Shown here: positions 17,078-25,696 of the stretch, piece after piece
Layout of the letters: each line of letters opens with the position of its first letter
How positions within the stretch are numbered: position 1 is the stretch's first letter
From: Planctomycetota bacterium
Lineage (GTDB): Bacteria; Planctomycetota; UBA1135; GCA-002686595
Direction of reading: 5' to 3'
Assembly (NCBI GenBank): GCA_029250885.1
Contig: JAQXEK010000010.1
Location: 62,001-126,000, forward strand
Length of the DNA stretch: 64,000 bases
Notes under the pieces: generated by a model
Seen by the model: the letters and a program-made list of their open reading frames with translations, nothing else
Told to the model about the DNA's origin: nothing
The model's database searches: none
Translations under genes and position numbers: made by a program

Positions 17078-19186
17078 ATGAGTCTGCTTCTTCTAGCCGC
17101 CATCGCTCCGCTTGCGGCTGCTCCGACCGACCCACTGCCCTTCCCCGTAGAGCTGGTGGCCGAGGAGACCTTCACGTCGATGGAAGGGGATCGGGCAATG
17201 ACAAGGCTCTATGACCTGGACACCGAGGTCCTTGGTCAGCTCCAGGATCGCACAACGGTAACGCTGCTGCACTGTCCCCTTCCCGGTGGCGAGTTCGTCG
17301 ATCTCGAGTTGACTAGACTGCCGATCACAACCGAGCCAACGCTGCTCTTCGTCAACGGTGTCGTCACTCAGCGAGAGATCGGCGAGGGCATCACGCTCTG
17401 GTCGGGCAGGGTTCAAGGCGTCGAGGACTCCGACGCATTCTTTGCCTTCTCCGAAGCGGGCACCCGCGGCTGGCTGCGAACCCAGGAGCAAGGCCCAACC
17501 CTTACTCACTGGATTGCCGAGCGCGGCCCCAGTGGCGGATGGGAAGACAGCCGCGTGCGCATGGTCGCCCAGGACGTTTTGGGCTTGCCGGCTACACCCG
17601 TCTGCAAGATCGACGACCTGCCCGGTGGGGGCTTGATTGGGGAAGCGCCCCTCGCTCTGCCCCAGCCCCCCCCTAGCCCTGCACCTCGCGCCCAGGTTCC
17701 CGCGGCCCCCGGCCAAAAAGCCGGTAGCGCACCGCCCCTTCGCAACCTGACGATCGCACTCGAGACCGACTACAACTTCTTCCAGAAGTTCGGCAGCATC
17801 CTTGCTGCCGAGGCCTATGCGGTCAGCCTTATGGGTGCCGTGTCCGCTCGCTACCGTGAGCAGCTCGACCTGGTCATCACCTTGCCCTATCTTGGGCTCT
17901 ACTCCAGCTCTGCGGATCCTTGGCTAGCCCAAGACCAAGGTGGAACGAGCCTCGATGTGCTGTACGAGTTTCAAGGAGCATGGGCCACCAACATGCCGAC
18001 CGATGCCGCCTTGGGCCACTTCCTGTCGGGAGCTTCCCTGGGCGGTGGGATCGCCTTTGCGGACGTCATCTGCACGCCGGAGTTTCGCTTTGGCGTAAGC
18101 GGCAACCTAGCCGGATCTACGCCCTTCCCCGCGATCCAAGGTCCACTCAACTGGGACTTTATTGTTGTGTCCCACGAGATCGGCCACAACCTGGGAACGC
18201 TACACACCCACGACTACTGCCCGCCTATTGATGAGTGCGCGCCGTCAGGCTATTGGGGTGCTTGCCAGAACAGCACCGACTGTGTGACTAATGGCACGCT
18301 CATGAGCTACTGCCACCTGTGCTTTGATGGCGTCGCCAACATCAATCCCTACTTTCACCCCACGGTGGTTCAGAGGCTCGCCGGCCGGATCCAAAACTCC
18401 TGCTTGCTTCCCTTCGAGGGCATCTTCAACGAGCCCCTTGCCGGGGGGCTCATTGGGTCAAGCGGACTTCCGAAGGTAATGCCAAGCTACAATGCGAGCA
18501 CCCACGAGCTGCAGGTCCGCTTCTCGAACCTTTCCTCTCCAAGTATGGGCTACGTCGTCGCGGGGACGAACGCGATCAACTTCCCCTTACTCGGCGCGCT
18601 TGTGGTCCCGAGGCCTGACATTTTCATGGGCTTTCCCGTTCAAGCAAGCGCGATCACCTTGCCACCGTTGAGCTTCGCCAACCTACCCCTGCCCACTGGG
18701 CTCCCCCTCTACATCCAAGGCTGGTTCACCGACGCTTTCAGTCCCAAGGGTTTTTCCGCCACCAATGCCGTGCTAACGGAGGTTGTAGTCCCCGACCCGC
18801 CCGCACCCCTAGCCTGGTTCACCCACCCCAGAAACGGGAAGGAATATGCGCTGACTCCGCCGGGCACCTGGCACAAGGCCGAGGGTGTGGCCATCGAACA
18901 CGGCGGCCACCTCGTAAGCATCGCTAACGCAGCAGAAGACACCTGGCTTGAAACCACGTTCTTCGCCTCCGGCCTGGCCTCGGGCCCTGTCTACATCGGC
19001 TACACCGATGAGCAGTTCGAGGGTTTCTTCCAGTGGAGCTCCGGGGCCTTCCTGACTTTTGCTGACTGGGGCGCGGGTCAGCCCAATAATCAGGGCAACT
19101 TTGAAGACTACACGACCTGGGATGGTTCCACCTGGCGGGACGAAGCCGGCTTCGAAAACCTTCCGGGGCTCATCCAGCGCCCGTGA
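17078..19186 (+). CDS. Secreted reprolysin-like zinc protease with C-type lectin domain
   Basis: 702 residues with a signal peptide (MSLLLLAAIAPLAAAP). After an N-terminal prodomain-like region of about 200 residues and a Pro/Ala linker, the catalytic domain carries the metzincin motif HEIGHNLGTLH (about residues 366-376), with a Cys-rich stretch after it (CPPIDECAPSGYWGACQ) and a downstream LMSYCH met-turn. This resembles M12B/reprolysin-like enzymes. A beta-rich domain follows, and the final 120 residues are a C-type-lectin-like domain (WHKAEGVAIEHGGHLVSI, YIGYTDEQFEGFFQWSSG, FADWGAGQPNN, TWRDE). The disulfide cysteines typical of animal lectins are absent, as in other bacterial versions. 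Probably degrades extracellular glycoprotein; inference only. Confidence 0.88.
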   Translation: MSLLLLAAIAPLAAAPTDPLPFPVELVAEETFTSMEGDRAMTRLYDLDTEVLGQLQDRTTVTLLHCPLPGGEFVDLELTRLPITTEPTLLFVNGVVTQREIGEGITLWSGRVQGVEDSDAFFAFSEAGTRGWLRTQEQGPTLTHWIAERGPSGGWEDSRVRMVAQDVLGLPATPVCKIDDLPGGGLIGEAPLALPQPPPSPAPRAQVPAAPGQKAGSAPPLRNLTIALETDYNFFQKFGSILAAEAYAVSLMGAVSARYREQLDLVITLPYLGLYSSSADPWLAQDQGGTSLDVLYEFQGAWATNMPTDAALGHFLSGASLGGGIAFADVICTPEFRFGVSGNLAGSTPFPAIQGPLNWDFIVVSHEIGHNLGTLHTHDYCPPIDECAPSGYWGACQNSTDCVTNGTLMSYCHLCFDGVANINPYFHPTVVQRLAGRIQNSCLLPFEGIFNEPLAGGLIGSSGLPKVMPSYNASTHELQVRFSNLSSPSMGYVVAGTNAINFPLLGALVVPRPDIFMGFPVQASAITLPPLSFANLPLPTGLPLYIQGWFTDAFSPKGFSATNAVLTEVVVPDPPAPLAWFTHPRNGKEYALTPPGTWHKAEGVAIEHGGHLVSIANAAEDTWLETTFFASGLASGPVYIGYTDEQFEGFFQWSSGAFLTFADWGAGQPNNQGNFEDYTTWDGSTWRDEAGFENLPGLIQRP

Positions 19187-19256
19187 TTTCTTTAAGTTGG
19201 CGGGGGCATCCTGCCGAATGGGCTCAGTGGCGGCATCAAAAGGTGCGTTGCCTATC

Positions 19257-19763
19257 ATGGAGAGGAATAAACAAAGACGCCACGGGGCAGCCCAGGCAGT
19301 TATTGGGCTGCTTGGAATCGGCCTTGCATTCCTGATCGCGGCGGTTCCCCAGATCCAGGCCGCAGGCTCTGCCACCAGCCGCGACCAAGCCCGGGTCAGC
19401 AGCCTGTACCGCATTCACCATGCGATAACGAGCTTTCATAAGGATCATGGCGAGCTGCCCTGGCACATCCCAGACCCCATGCTTGGGGGTTGGGAGTCTT
19501 CCCTCGACGGTAAGTTCCTCATGGAGCTTGTCCAGGCCGGCTACCTGACCTCCGTTCCCGAGGATCCTGTCAATGATGACCAGTTTCACTTCCGCTTTTG
19601 CGTCTATGGAGAAGGAAGTTGGGGCCAAAACGAACGCCCTTTCTTTGTCTTGGCGGCCACGGCTTTTGAAGACCCCGCCAAACCCTCTGGGCCAAAAGGC
19701 CTCTTCCAGCGAGGAGGGCGCAGCTGGAACGACGAATTTGACTTTGTCCTGAGCGGCCCATGA
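19257..19763 (+). CDS. Pseudopilin-like single-pass membrane protein
   Basis: 168 residues. The ATG at 19257 gives a short basic N-terminus (MERNKQRRHGA) followed by one hydrophobic helix (VIGLLGIGLAFLIAAVPQI) and a soluble domain. The region SSLYRIHHAITSFHKDHGELP resembles type II secretion GspG-like pseudopilins, where this helix continues into a segment beginning with short peptide-length chains. No canonical prepilin-peptidase glycine-phenylalanine site was seen, so it may be a pilin-like secreted protein that is not processed. The alternative upstream start (19218) would add 13 residues. No secretion-system neighbours. Function uncertain. Confidence 0.6.
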   Translation: MERNKQRRHGAAQAVIGLLGIGLAFLIAAVPQIQAAGSATSRDQARVSSLYRIHHAITSFHKDHGELPWHIPDPMLGGWESSLDGKFLMELVQAGYLTSVPEDPVNDDQFHFRFCVYGEGSWGQNERPFFVLAATAFEDPAKPSGPKGLFQRGGRSWNDEFDFVLSGP

Positions 19764-19811
19764 GCCGGGGAAACCACGAAGCTGTGGATTGGATCTGCGC
19801 CTGATTCCCCT

Positions 19812-20663
19812 ATGATGCCCCCCATGGACTTTAGCCCCAAGACTGTTCGGGTCCCCACCCTGGGTCCCTCCGGCATGGACTTCGACGTCCTCGCCGACGA
19901 CACGATCATCGGTCCCTCCATCGCCAACGGCGCCTGGGAAGACCACGAAACGCGCCTCTTCCTGGCCCACCTGCGCCCCGGTGCCAAGGTGCTGGACCTG
20001 GGCGCCAATGTGGGCTGGTTCGCGGTGCAAGCGATCCTCGCCGGCGCCGAAGTACACGCCTTCGAGCCTGTGCCGGGGATCGCCGACCTCACCGAGCGCA
20101 ACATGAAGCGCGCCATGGAGATCGGTCCCGGCAAGGGGATCCTGCATCGCGCCGCTGCCGCAGACGCTAAGGGCACTGCCGAGATTGTCCTGAGCGAAGG
20201 TAACCACGGCGACAACCGAGTCATCGACGAGGCCGCACCCGCGGACATGGCGGATGCCCAGCGCATCGAGATCAAGCTCGAGCGCGTGGACGACCTGGTC
20301 CAAGGCCCCATCGACTTCCTCAAGGTCGACACCCAGGGCTCGGAGTGGCTGGCGCTCCAGGGCGCTACGGAGGTTCTCAAAGCGAGCCCAAAGCTTGGTC
20401 TCTTGATCGAGTTCTGGCCCTACGCATTGCGTGGTTGCGAGCCCGGCGATCTGCTTGACCTGCTGATGGATATGGGCTTTACCTTAGGCAAGGCCACCAC
20501 CGCGCCCTATCCCATGACCAAGCAGCGCATTCTCGAGCAAACGCTTGCGCGGGATGAGGTCAAGGGAGGCCTAGACCTGTATGGGACACGCGGCCTTCCG
20601 TTCTATGTGGATGGCCTTAAGGGAAAGCTCCACGGCGCCTGGCGCAGCATGCGCGAGGCGTAG
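19812..20663 (+). CDS. FkbM-family SAM-dependent methyltransferase
   Basis: 283 residues with the FkbM methyltransferase pattern. SAM motif I is VLDLGANVGWF (about residues 61-71), followed by motif II AEVHAFEPVPG, and the family signature IDFLKVDTQGSEWLALQGA near residue 170. Such enzymes O-methylate sugars or natural products. The start ATGATG at 19812 could also be the ATG at 19824. The amidohydrolase gene begins 8 nt downstream, so the two are likely co-transcribed. The substrate cannot be inferred. Confidence 0.88.
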   Translation: MMPPMDFSPKTVRVPTLGPSGMDFDVLADDTIIGPSIANGAWEDHETRLFLAHLRPGAKVLDLGANVGWFAVQAILAGAEVHAFEPVPGIADLTERNMKRAMEIGPGKGILHRAAAADAKGTAEIVLSEGNHGDNRVIDEAAPADMADAQRIEIKLERVDDLVQGPIDFLKVDTQGSEWLALQGATEVLKASPKLGLLIEFWPYALRGCEPGDLLDLLMDMGFTLGKATTAPYPMTKQRILEQTLARDEVKGGLDLYGTRGLPFYVDGLKGKLHGAWRSMREA

Positions 20664-20671
20664 CGCGCTTC

Positions 20672-21517
20672 ATGGGTAACGTTCAGGGGCTCATCGATTT
20701 TCGCGGCCACTTCTTCGGCCAGACACCGGCCCAAGGTGGCTCTGGGGCCGACCTGAGTCAGAAGCTAGAAGCCTGGAAGACCGAGCTCGATGACGGCGGT
20801 GTTGACCACATGGTCGCACTCGCGTCGCGTCCCGGCGAGGCTGCACCCGTCTCGGCCGCGGCTCGCGAATCCGAAGGACGCCTGATTCCATTTGCCTATG
20901 TGGATCCGACCGCATGCGAGTCGGGACCACGGGCCGAAGAGCTCATCGGCCGCTACAACTACCGCGGGTTGCTGCTCTTCCCCGCGGCCCATGGGTTCTC
21001 CATGGACGGCTCGGAAGTGGACGGCCTACTAGAGATCGCTAGCGCAACCGGTACGCCGGTCGTCGTCCACTGCGGCCTCTTAGCCGCCTCTCAGCGCGAC
21101 GAGCTCGCCTTGACGCCAACCCTCGACATCAACCTTGGCAATCCCCTGTCTATTCTCCCTGCGGCTGTCCGGCACCCCAAGGTCAGCTTTGTGATCCCGC
21201 ACTTTGGCGCGGGCTTCTTTCGGGAGACCCTCATGGCCGGCGAGATGTGCGAGAACGTCTACGTGGACACCTCCTCGGGCAACAGTTGGATTCGAACCCA
21301 ACCCTCGGATCTAAGGCTAGAAGATGTGTTCGAGCGCACCCTCAGTGTCTTTGGCCCCAAGCGCATCCTGTTTGGCACGGACAGCCAACCCTCCGCTCCA
21401 GGTTGGCGGCGGGATCTCCTGACCCTACAGCGCGAAGCCCTCGGTGCCCTCGAGGTCTCGGCCCAAGATCAGATGATGATCTTTCGCGACAACGCTCGCC
21501 GCCTGCTCACCCTCTAA
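20672..21517 (+). CDS. Amidohydrolase-2 family TIM-barrel protein with altered metal motif
   Basis: 281 residues with the amidohydrolase-2 layout: an N-terminal strand (GLIDFRGHFFG), VVVHCGL, VSFVIPHFGAGF, NVYVDTSS and ILFGTDSQP. The family's HxH metal motif is normally IDxHxHFF, but here the first His is replaced by Arg (DFRGHFF) while the second His is retained. The downstream His residues and the final Asp in GTD are intact. It may use a different metal set or be non-catalytic. It follows the FkbM gene by 8 nt and the pair is probably an operon. Typical relatives are decarboxylases or lactonases. Confidence 0.8.
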   Translation: MGNVQGLIDFRGHFFGQTPAQGGSGADLSQKLEAWKTELDDGGVDHMVALASRPGEAAPVSAAARESEGRLIPFAYVDPTACESGPRAEELIGRYNYRGLLLFPAAHGFSMDGSEVDGLLEIASATGTPVVVHCGLLAASQRDELALTPTLDINLGNPLSILPAAVRHPKVSFVIPHFGAGFFRETLMAGEMCENVYVDTSSGNSWIRTQPSDLRLEDVFERTLSVFGPKRILFGTDSQPSAPGWRRDLLTLQREALGALEVSAQDQMMIFRDNARRLLTL

Positions 21518-21697
21518 CGGAGTCCCGCTCTTTGGGCACGAGCCTTGCTTTATTTGGCTCCACCCCATCGATCAAGCCGCAGCCATGCGGGGTTGGCTAA
21601 GCTCAGGGGAACTCCCGGGCTGGTTCGGCCCCTGTTGATCGAGACCCGGAAGAGGGTGCACAGGCAAGGGCGTTTTGGATCTGCTCTAACGGCGCGG

Positions 21698-23302
21698 CTA
21701 CCAGCGCTCGAGAATGAGGAAGCGGCCCGGACCAAAGCCGCCTTCCTCAGGCAGGGGGAAGAGTTCTACCTTTGGGTTCTCGGCGATCTGGGCGATGCCG
21801 CCCTTGGAGGCGCCGGGCCAGCTGAGCTTGGCGCTCCGCCAGGTAGGCTCGAATCGATCGAAGAACGACGGATCCACCATGCGATCGTGGCCGGGGGTAC
21901 TGCGGGATGTAGCCGGCGTCGAGGCCTCGAGCACTTCCTTGTTGGTCAACCCGTAGAGATCGTAGATCTTCATTCCGGAGTAGTAGCCCACGGCGCCGAT
22001 AGGCCCCAGGGTAATTGACTCTTCGGAGCTTCGATGGAGCGCGAGCCCCTTGCCGATGAGAGACCACTCATTGCTACGCCGGCGCATGCCCTCCCAGAAC
22101 TTGAGCTCGCTGGTGTAGTTGCCACTGGACCAGCGGAAAGCGAGGGACTCGCGAAGGGATGCGGGCGAGAAGTAGACGTCGGCCGCAGGGGCCACGTTGG
22201 AGGCGACTAGGATAGCGGCGGCGACAAGACCGACGTTCTTGGACGCGGCCTGTATGCGCTGGACCATCGCTCCGAAGAGCAGAGCGAGGAAGGGGATCGC
22301 CGGCAGGAAGAAGCGGCCCATGGCCATGAAGTCGCCGCCGACGATAATCGAATAGCAGAAGGTCGCCGCGGCCATGAGGAAGGCCGCGCCCATGGCGTCG
22401 ATGCGCCCCCTGCGCCAAAGACTTGCCAAAAGGTAAACCAGACCATAGCCAAAGGTAATCAGGGCTGCGGGCAGCACCGCCCAATAGTGCAGTAGGTACT
22501 TGGCACCGCGCTCTAAAGAAAGGGCGGACATACCTACCTTGGCCCGGGCCGTATTGGGCAGGTAGTCGCCATAGGTGTTTATGCGCCAGGCGATAAAGAT
22601 TGCCCCCGCAGCAATCAACACCAGGCAGGCCCGCAGAAAGGCCGGGAAGAAGACCGCTGCACTCCGCTCTGGACTCTGGACACTGCGCCTTGCCAGGAGC
22701 TGCGCCACCAGGGCGACGAAGAGCAGTACGACGATCCAAAAGGGACCGTCGGCGCGGAAGAGGCACGTGGCTGTCCCCCAGAAGCCCGCACTCCAGCCGC
22801 GGGGCTTAGACGGGTCGTCGAAGAGTGCTCGGAAGCAGAGGAAGATGGACAGGGCGAAGAGGCTCGAAGAGAGCCCACCGGTGGTCCAGACTCCCACGGT
22901 GGGATTGGTCCCCAAGAAGAGCCCTGCGGCAACCAGCCCGGCACGGCCCAGACCAAGCTTGTCTGCTCCAAAAGCCAGCATATGGAAGAGCAGACCAAGG
23001 GAGCCCACGATCGTTAAAAGGCGCGCCCAAAACGTAATCTCCAAGCCCAGCTTTTCGACACCTCCGAGAAGCACGGCCCACAGAAATTCCGAATAGCCCT
23101 CCACAGGAGGGTTGGTTCCCGGGTTGTAGACAAGCCCTAGCCCTTCTGCGAAGTTCTTGGAGTAGCGAAACAAGATGAACGCATCATCGGAGACAAAGTT
23201 GAAGCGAGCCACCAAGGCTCCGAGCACAACGGATGTCCCCAGGAAGATCCAGAGCAGCTCGCGCCTTGGGACAAGTGCGGAAGAAATCGATGATCTGTTC
23301 AC
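21698..23302 (-). CDS. AftB-like membrane glycosyltransferase (GT-C fold)
   Basis: 534 residues, roughly ten hydrophobic segments in the first 400 residues, then a soluble C-terminal domain. The N-terminus contains the GT-C/AftB signature FNFVSDDAFILFRYSKNFAEG, with the DD pair of polyprenyl-phosphate-sugar-dependent transferases, followed by GLVYNPGTNPPVEGYSEFLW. It probably transfers a sugar from a lipid carrier to an envelope glycan or protein at the periplasmic face. Similar proteins in actinobacteria are arabinofuranosyltransferases, but substrate specificity is not established for this lineage. Divergent from the sulfatase-fold gene with only 25 nt between starts, so the promoters must overlap coding sequence. 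Confidence 0.82.
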   Translation of the reverse strand: MNRSSISSALVPRRELLWIFLGTSVVLGALVARFNFVSDDAFILFRYSKNFAEGLGLVYNPGTNPPVEGYSEFLWAVLLGGVEKLGLEITFWARLLTIVGSLGLLFHMLAFGADKLGLGRAGLVAAGLFLGTNPTVGVWTTGGLSSSLFALSIFLCFRALFDDPSKPRGWSAGFWGTATCLFRADGPFWIVVLLFVALVAQLLARRSVQSPERSAAVFFPAFLRACLVLIAAGAIFIAWRINTYGDYLPNTARAKVGMSALSLERGAKYLLHYWAVLPAALITFGYGLVYLLASLWRRGRIDAMGAAFLMAAATFCYSIIVGGDFMAMGRFFLPAIPFLALLFGAMVQRIQAASKNVGLVAAAILVASNVAPAADVYFSPASLRESLAFRWSSGNYTSELKFWEGMRRRSNEWSLIGKGLALHRSSEESITLGPIGAVGYYSGMKIYDLYGLTNKEVLEASTPATSRSTPGHDRMVDPSFFDRFEPTWRSAKLSWPGASKGGIAQIAENPKVELFPLPEEGGFGPGRFLILERW

Positions 23303-23327
23303 GGGGCTACCCTATCATGTGAGGTTC

Positions 23328-24779
23328 ATGAAGCACTCGAACGATCTCAAGAGACTCAAGCCTAACCCTAGCCCACTAGGCATCTTGGCGCGCCCGGCCG
23401 TGGTGGGACTCGCCCTGCTAGGAAGCCTCGCCTGCTCGACCGAGCCTGCGGGCCCCGTCGGTCCGAAACCTAACATTCTCTTGATCGCCGTGGACACCCT
23501 GCGGGCCGACCACCTTAGCGCCTTCGGCTACGAGCGCAACACGACGCCGAACATCGATAAGCTCGCGGAGAAGAGCCTTGCCTTCCGCCGCGCCTATGCG
23601 CCGTCCCCTTGGACCAAACCCTCGGTCGCATCGATTCACACCGGGCTCTACCCCACGGCACACACGGTAGAGCGCCCACCGTCGGCCCTGCCTAGCGAAG
23701 TGGTCACCCTGGCAGAGATCCTTAAGGGCGGCGGCTGGAGGACGGCCTCGGTGACGAGCAACAAGCTGTTGGACGAGCGCTATGGCTTTGGCCAGGGGTT
23801 TGACAGCTACGACTCCGGCGAGGCCCAGGGCCATCGCTACGTCTCGACTCCGGGGATCACCACCAAGGCCAAACAGCACCTCGCGGACTTCGCGACCACA
23901 GACGAGCCATTCTTTCTTTCACTCTTGTACTTCGATCCCCATTACGACTGGCGCAACCACGGACTGGGCATCGCGGAGAAGTCGGCAGGTCGCCTGAATG
24001 GCCTAGAGACTATCAAAGAGATGCGCGAGATGGCGGCCACGGCACCTGGCATGACCGAGGAAGAGATCGGTCACATTCGCGACCGCTACGATGAGGAGAT
24101 CCAGTTTACGGACGCCGGAATTGGCGAGGTTCTCGCGGAGCTCAACCGGCTTGGGTTTGGGGACAACACCATCGTGGTGTTCACCGCCGACCACGGGGAA
24201 GAGTTTCTTGAGCATGGCTGGCTTGGCCACACGCGTTTCCTGTACGAGGGCATGATCCACGTCCCCCTATTGATTTTCGATCCGCGCAAAGATGCGCCAC
24301 CGGCCCAGCCGCTCGAGACTCCCGTCTCTAACGTCTCGGTCACCCCCACCATCGTAGATCTTGCAGGATTTGATCACGAGAAGTACGCCTTCGGAGCGCC
24401 GTCCTTGGCTCCGCTCTTCGACAATGCCCCGGACTTTCCCTTTGGCCCTGTCTTTAGCGAAGTCAACTTTGTTGCGGGCACCAAGGTGAACGCCGAAAAG
24501 GAGTCCCACTTGATGGGAGTCATCGACGGAGACATCAAGTTCATCCGGGAGACCAACAAGCCCATCTATGAGGCGTTCAACACGCGCTCAGATCCCCTTG
24601 AGACCCAAAACCTACTTCACAACCCAGAAGGGCCGGCCCTCATGGAACGCTACAAGCCCATGATCCGCCAGTGGAAAAAGCAACAGGTCAAGCGCGGCTA
24701 CGATCCACGCAAGCTGCCGTACACGAAGAATGATCTAGAGGACCTGCGCGCCCTAGGTTACCTAGACGACGGGCACTAG
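23328..24779 (+). CDS. Sulfatase-fold lipoprotein lacking the formylglycine motif
   Basis: 483 residues from the ATG at 23328. A hydrophobic segment ends in a lipobox LGSLAC, so it is probably lipid-anchored. The alkaline-phosphatase-superfamily core is clear: NILLIAVDTLRADHLSAFGY (metal Asp), APSPWTKPSVASIHTGLYP, VFTADHGEEF (Asp-His) and ENWLHN-like residues toward the C-terminus. In true sulfatases the nucleophile is a Cys or Ser in C/S-x-P-S/A-R; here the corresponding position is Thr in TKPSVA and the Arg is Val. It is more likely a phosphoryl-transferase-like member or a relative with altered chemistry than a formylglycine sulfatase. It overlaps eboB's stop by 4 nt in convergent orientation. 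Confidence 0.8.
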   Translation: MKHSNDLKRLKPNPSPLGILARPAVVGLALLGSLACSTEPAGPVGPKPNILLIAVDTLRADHLSAFGYERNTTPNIDKLAEKSLAFRRAYAPSPWTKPSVASIHTGLYPTAHTVERPPSALPSEVVTLAEILKGGGWRTASVTSNKLLDERYGFGQGFDSYDSGEAQGHRYVSTPGITTKAKQHLADFATTDEPFFLSLLYFDPHYDWRNHGLGIAEKSAGRLNGLETIKEMREMAATAPGMTEEEIGHIRDRYDEEIQFTDAGIGEVLAELNRLGFGDNTIVVFTADHGEEFLEHGWLGHTRFLYEGMIHVPLLIFDPRKDAPPAQPLETPVSNVSVTPTIVDLAGFDHEKYAFGAPSLAPLFDNAPDFPFGPVFSEVNFVAGTKVNAEKESHLMGVIDGDIKFIRETNKPIYEAFNTRSDPLETQNLLHNPEGPALMERYKPMIRQWKKQQVKRGYDPRKLPYTKNDLEDLRALGYLDDGH

Positions 24780-25687
24780 ACGACGCCGGCGCCCTCATCG
24801 ACCCGGGGAGTTTGGCCCCGCAGAATCGTCGTGTCACCAAACATCTGGGTCTGGTCGACGACCTGATCTCTGTTAAGGCTGTCCACGTCGATCTCGCCAG
24901 ACTGACCATAGGCCTCCATGGCATTGCTCCAGCAGGTCTTCTCGATCCACGCGGCGTCGATGCCGCGGCGCTCCATCAAGCCCGCTGTCTTGGGGACCGA
25001 CAGATGGTCCGAGATGCCCCAGTCGGCGGATGAGTTCACGATGATGCGATCGGGACCGTTGGCCTCGACAATGTCCACCATGCGGACGGAGTCCATCTTG
25101 GTGTGAGGGTAGATCGTAAAGCCCGCCCAGCAGCCGCGGTCGAGAACGGCCCGGAAGGTCTCTTCGTTGTTGTGATCGACGATCAGCTTCTCCATGTCGA
25201 GGCCAACTTCTGCCGCCACGTCCATGGAGCGCAGTATGCCGTTGTGCTTGTCCCGGTGCGGGCTGTGCACCATGACGACCATGTCGTGCTCGACCGCAAA
25301 CTCGAGCTGAGCAATGTAGGCCTTCTCCTCGGCGGAAGTGATCTCGTCATAGCCGATCTCACCAATGGCGACCACACCTTCCTTCAATGCGAAGCGCGGT
25401 AGAATCTCGATGACCTCTTTCGCTAGGCCTTCGTCGTTGGCCTCCTTCGAGTTCAGGCCGATGGTGCAAAAGTGCTGGATCCCGAACTGGCTAGCCCGAA
25501 AGCGCTCGAATCCAATTAAGCTGGAGAAGTAATCGATGAATGAGCCGACGTTAGTTCGCGGCTGACCCAGCCAGAAGGCGGGCTCGATGACGGCGCGGAT
25601 CCCGGCCTCGGCCATCTCCTGATAGCAGATCGTCGTGCGACTGCTCATGTGAATGTGGGGATCGAAAAAACGCTTCGTTGTAGGCAT
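24776..25687 (-). CDS. eboB: TatD-family metal-dependent hydrolase, EboB-like
   Basis: 303 residues, TIM-barrel hydrolase. Metal ligands include FDPHIHM (His11 and His13), EIGYDE, VHSPH, VDHNNEETF and a late NSSADWG aspartate. The sequence is unlike canonical DNase TatD but matches the TatD-like protein of the Ebo metabolite-traffic cluster. It lies 9 nt downstream of the EboA gene on the same strand, which supports the assignment. In cyanobacteria the Ebo cluster is implicated in export of scytonemin precursors to the periplasm; the role in other bacteria is unknown. It converges with the sulfatase-fold gene. Confidence 0.82.
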   Translation of the reverse strand: MPTTKRFFDPHIHMSSRTTICYQEMAEAGIRAVIEPAFWLGQPRTNVGSFIDYFSSLIGFERFRASQFGIQHFCTIGLNSKEANDEGLAKEVIEILPRFALKEGVVAIGEIGYDEITSAEEKAYIAQLEFAVEHDMVVMVHSPHRDKHNGILRSMDVAAEVGLDMEKLIVDHNNEETFRAVLDRGCWAGFTIYPHTKMDSVRMVDIVEANGPDRIIVNSSADWGISDHLSVPKTAGLMERRGIDAAWIEKTCWSNAMEAYGQSGEIDVDSLNRDQVVDQTQMFGDTTILRGQTPRVDEGAGVV

Positions 25688-25696
25688 GATAATTCT

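Noticed and set aside
19236..20303. 355-residue minus-strand open frame
   Set aside because: It lies antisense to the pseudopilin-like and FkbM genes, which have recognisable family motifs.
22074..22766. 230-residue minus-strand open frame in another frame
   Set aside because: It lies inside the AftB-like glycosyltransferase gene, whose frame has family signatures and membrane segments.
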